A stretch of DNA of 60,673 bases from Hirudo medicinalis (Eukaryota; Annelida; Clitellata; Hirudinida; Hirudinidae), in NCBI GenBank assembly GCA_011800805.1, contig MPNW01000653.1:12538-73210 (forward strand). Reading direction: 5' to 3'. Under the pieces are notes generated by a model. It saw only the letters and a list, made by a program, of their open reading frames with translations, was not told the DNA's origin and did not search any database. Below, one piece after another: positions 59,335 through 60,673 of this stretch. The translations under genes and the position numbers were made by a program. Position 1 is the stretch's first letter, and each line of letters starts with the position of its first letter.

Positions 59335-60310
59335 TTGATTTCAGATGAAGTTTGTGGAAGGTGTAACTTTTCTAAAATGAACACCATCGTGGGTTGCAGC
59401 GACAGACATCCGACGGAGATACCGAACCCGTGGCCATGGAATTTAGCAGAACTCGATTTATGGAGCAGCAATATCAGCAACAATATCAGCATCCTTCATA
59501 GCAAATCCATCAATCATTGTTCAAACCTCTTCCAGCTTAACTCGAGCAGGAACAGCGTTTCGGAGTATTCCTAAACATTTCTTCAAAAATGTTCCAACTG
59601 CTCATTTGCATTAATTTTGTGTTTAATGCTTATCTGCTTGATTTACCAAAAAATATTGTTTTATTAAATATTTACAAGAGATTGGATCCAACAAACAACA
59701 GTTTAGTGACAAACGAGAGTAATAATATCTTAGCTTTTTCATCTCTAAGTTTCCTTTATTTATTTGATTAAAGTCCGTTGCTTTTTCATCTCTAAGTTCG
59801 CGAAGCTTTGGACGTTTAAATCTGTTTATTGAAGACAATGCTCTAACGTGCTCATGTGAATACCTGAATTTTATGGACTGGATTGAGACAGAATGACACT
59901 CATATTGAAAACGTCAACCACATCACCTGCAAATATTTCGATGAAGCACTTAAATTGACAAACGTTCAAGGCTTACTTTACAGTACCAGAGCAAAATGCT
60001 ATTATGCACTTCCCTCGTAATATCAGGGGACCTTTTGGCTTTGTTGATAAAATATTAATGCACCATGGTCGGTACGATTGCCTACAAGTATCGTTGGGAC
60101 ATTCGCTATTACCTGATCAAACATTCACAGATGAAGACACGTTTTTAAATTCTTTTAGATGAGGAAATTGATTACCTGTACGATGCTTTTGTCTCATACG
60201 ACGTGGATGACAGAAGCTGGATAGTTAAGGAACTTATTTCGAATATTGAACAAAAATCTCCAGTTGCTCCTCTCGCAAATCTTATGTGGACAATTACGTT
60301 TAATTACTGT
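59335..60310 (+). pseudogene. Broken Toll-like receptor copy
   Basis: Acceptor TTGATTTCAG leads into DEVCGRCNFSKMNTIVGC, matching the LRR N-cap exon of the neighbouring TLR (acceptor GATGATTTCAG, DEICSICQCF), then an LRR-like stretch stopped at 59572. Later relics: an LRR C-cap-like segment (FMDWIETE... ENVNHITCKYF ... RAKCYYALP) at ~59870-60015; MVGTIAYKYRWDIRYYLIKH at 60067; a stop; then DYLYDAFVSYDVDDRSWIVK and ELISNIEQ at ~60170-60255, the TIR box 1 region. Most LRRs and the rest of the TIR domain are missing. Relics are collinear with the functional gene but on the opposite strand, so it is a decayed inverted duplicate. Confidence 0.8.
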
Positions 60311-60566
60311 TAAATGTTAAAATTGCTGCAGTAATTTTCAAATCTATAATCTTGTGCTATAAAGGCCCGCATAAAAACATTTAAACGAGAAAATGGCTAT
60401 GAAAATGGCCAGCAGGATATTAGGGATAATTAGGACAACTTACGAACCTCTCACAATAGTGAGAACTTTTGTTGTCGTACATCTTTTTTCTTCTTGGCTT
60501 TTCAGAATTTTGCAATCACTTCGGCTGATCAAAGTTTAATATTTTCGTTGTGACGCCATATTCGAG

Positions 60567-60575
60567 TATAAAAGG
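60567..60575 (+). promoter_or_regulatory. TATA box of a possible downstream gene
   Basis: TATAAAAGG is followed about 20-40 bases later by a GC-rich stretch (GTCCGCGGGGCGGGAAG) unlike the surrounding AT-rich DNA. This fits a core promoter whose gene lies beyond the window. Confidence 0.35.
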
Positions 60576-60673
60576 ACTGGGGGAACAGTCCGCGGGGCGG
60601 GAAGTTAGAGTTCGAGAAGGATTGCGGGTTTGACGATATTGCAGGCGATTACGTACTTCGGAGATATTAGCGA

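Overview
This is nuclear DNA from an invertebrate animal. It is AT-rich and its genes are split into many short exons with GT-AG introns. Very long trinucleotide arrays ((GAT)n/(ATC)n, (ATT)n/(AAT)n) fill introns and intergenic space. The gene set (Toll-like receptor, syndecan-type membrane protein, WSC/EGF secreted proteins, TARBP1, GCLM) is bilaterian. I infer a lophotrochozoan, plausibly an annelid such as a leech, but nothing here proves the species. All exon models were built by hand from reading frame, splice signals and splice phase.

Left part, 1-21.5 kb. Two tandem paralogues (597-3138 and 4033-5875, + strand) each have seven exons and encode a small secreted protein with two WSC units and a Cys-rich EGF-like tail. 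They are followed by a complete 25-exon TARBP1 gene (6548-17199, +), about 1635 codons, ending in the SpoU/TrmH 2'-O-methyltransferase fold. A four-exon coiled-coil gene resembling lebercilin, a ciliary protein, lies on the minus strand (18564-21330). It has a perfect RFX X-box match about 110 bases upstream of its ATG.

Middle part, 22-41 kb. This is mostly microsatellite and minisatellite DNA. Visible in it are a signal-peptide exon pair (22221-22607), two adjacent otoferlin-type exons carrying a one-base frameshift (24961-25263), a LINE 3' end (about 30.95-31.2 kb), an orphan terminal exon with an in-frame TGA (about 36.1-36.3 kb), and the 3' part of a syndecan-like gene (39229-41136, +) whose ectodomain carries an unexpected six-Cys exon. 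Single N characters at 25501, 27343 and 38949 (and 51748) look like unmerged assembly joins. The first three are flanked by near-identical sequence copies.

Right part, 45-60.7 kb. GCLM, the regulatory subunit of glutamate-cysteine ligase, is complete in seven exons (45507-48076, +). A complete six-exon Toll-like receptor (48999-57981, -) follows. Its largest intron holds a synaptotagmin-like C2 gene fragment on the same strand, two orphan Asp-rich exons, a tRNA-headed SINE and a decayed Tc1-type transposase; another TLR intron holds a tRNA-like gene with a CTA anticodon. Head-to-head with the TLR lies a broken TLR pseudogene (about 59335-60310, +). A TATA box lies near the window end.

Recurring themes are local duplication (WSC pair, TLR pair, duplicated splice sites) and microsatellite sequence read through as Asp- or Ser-rich protein. 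The genes share no obvious common pathway.
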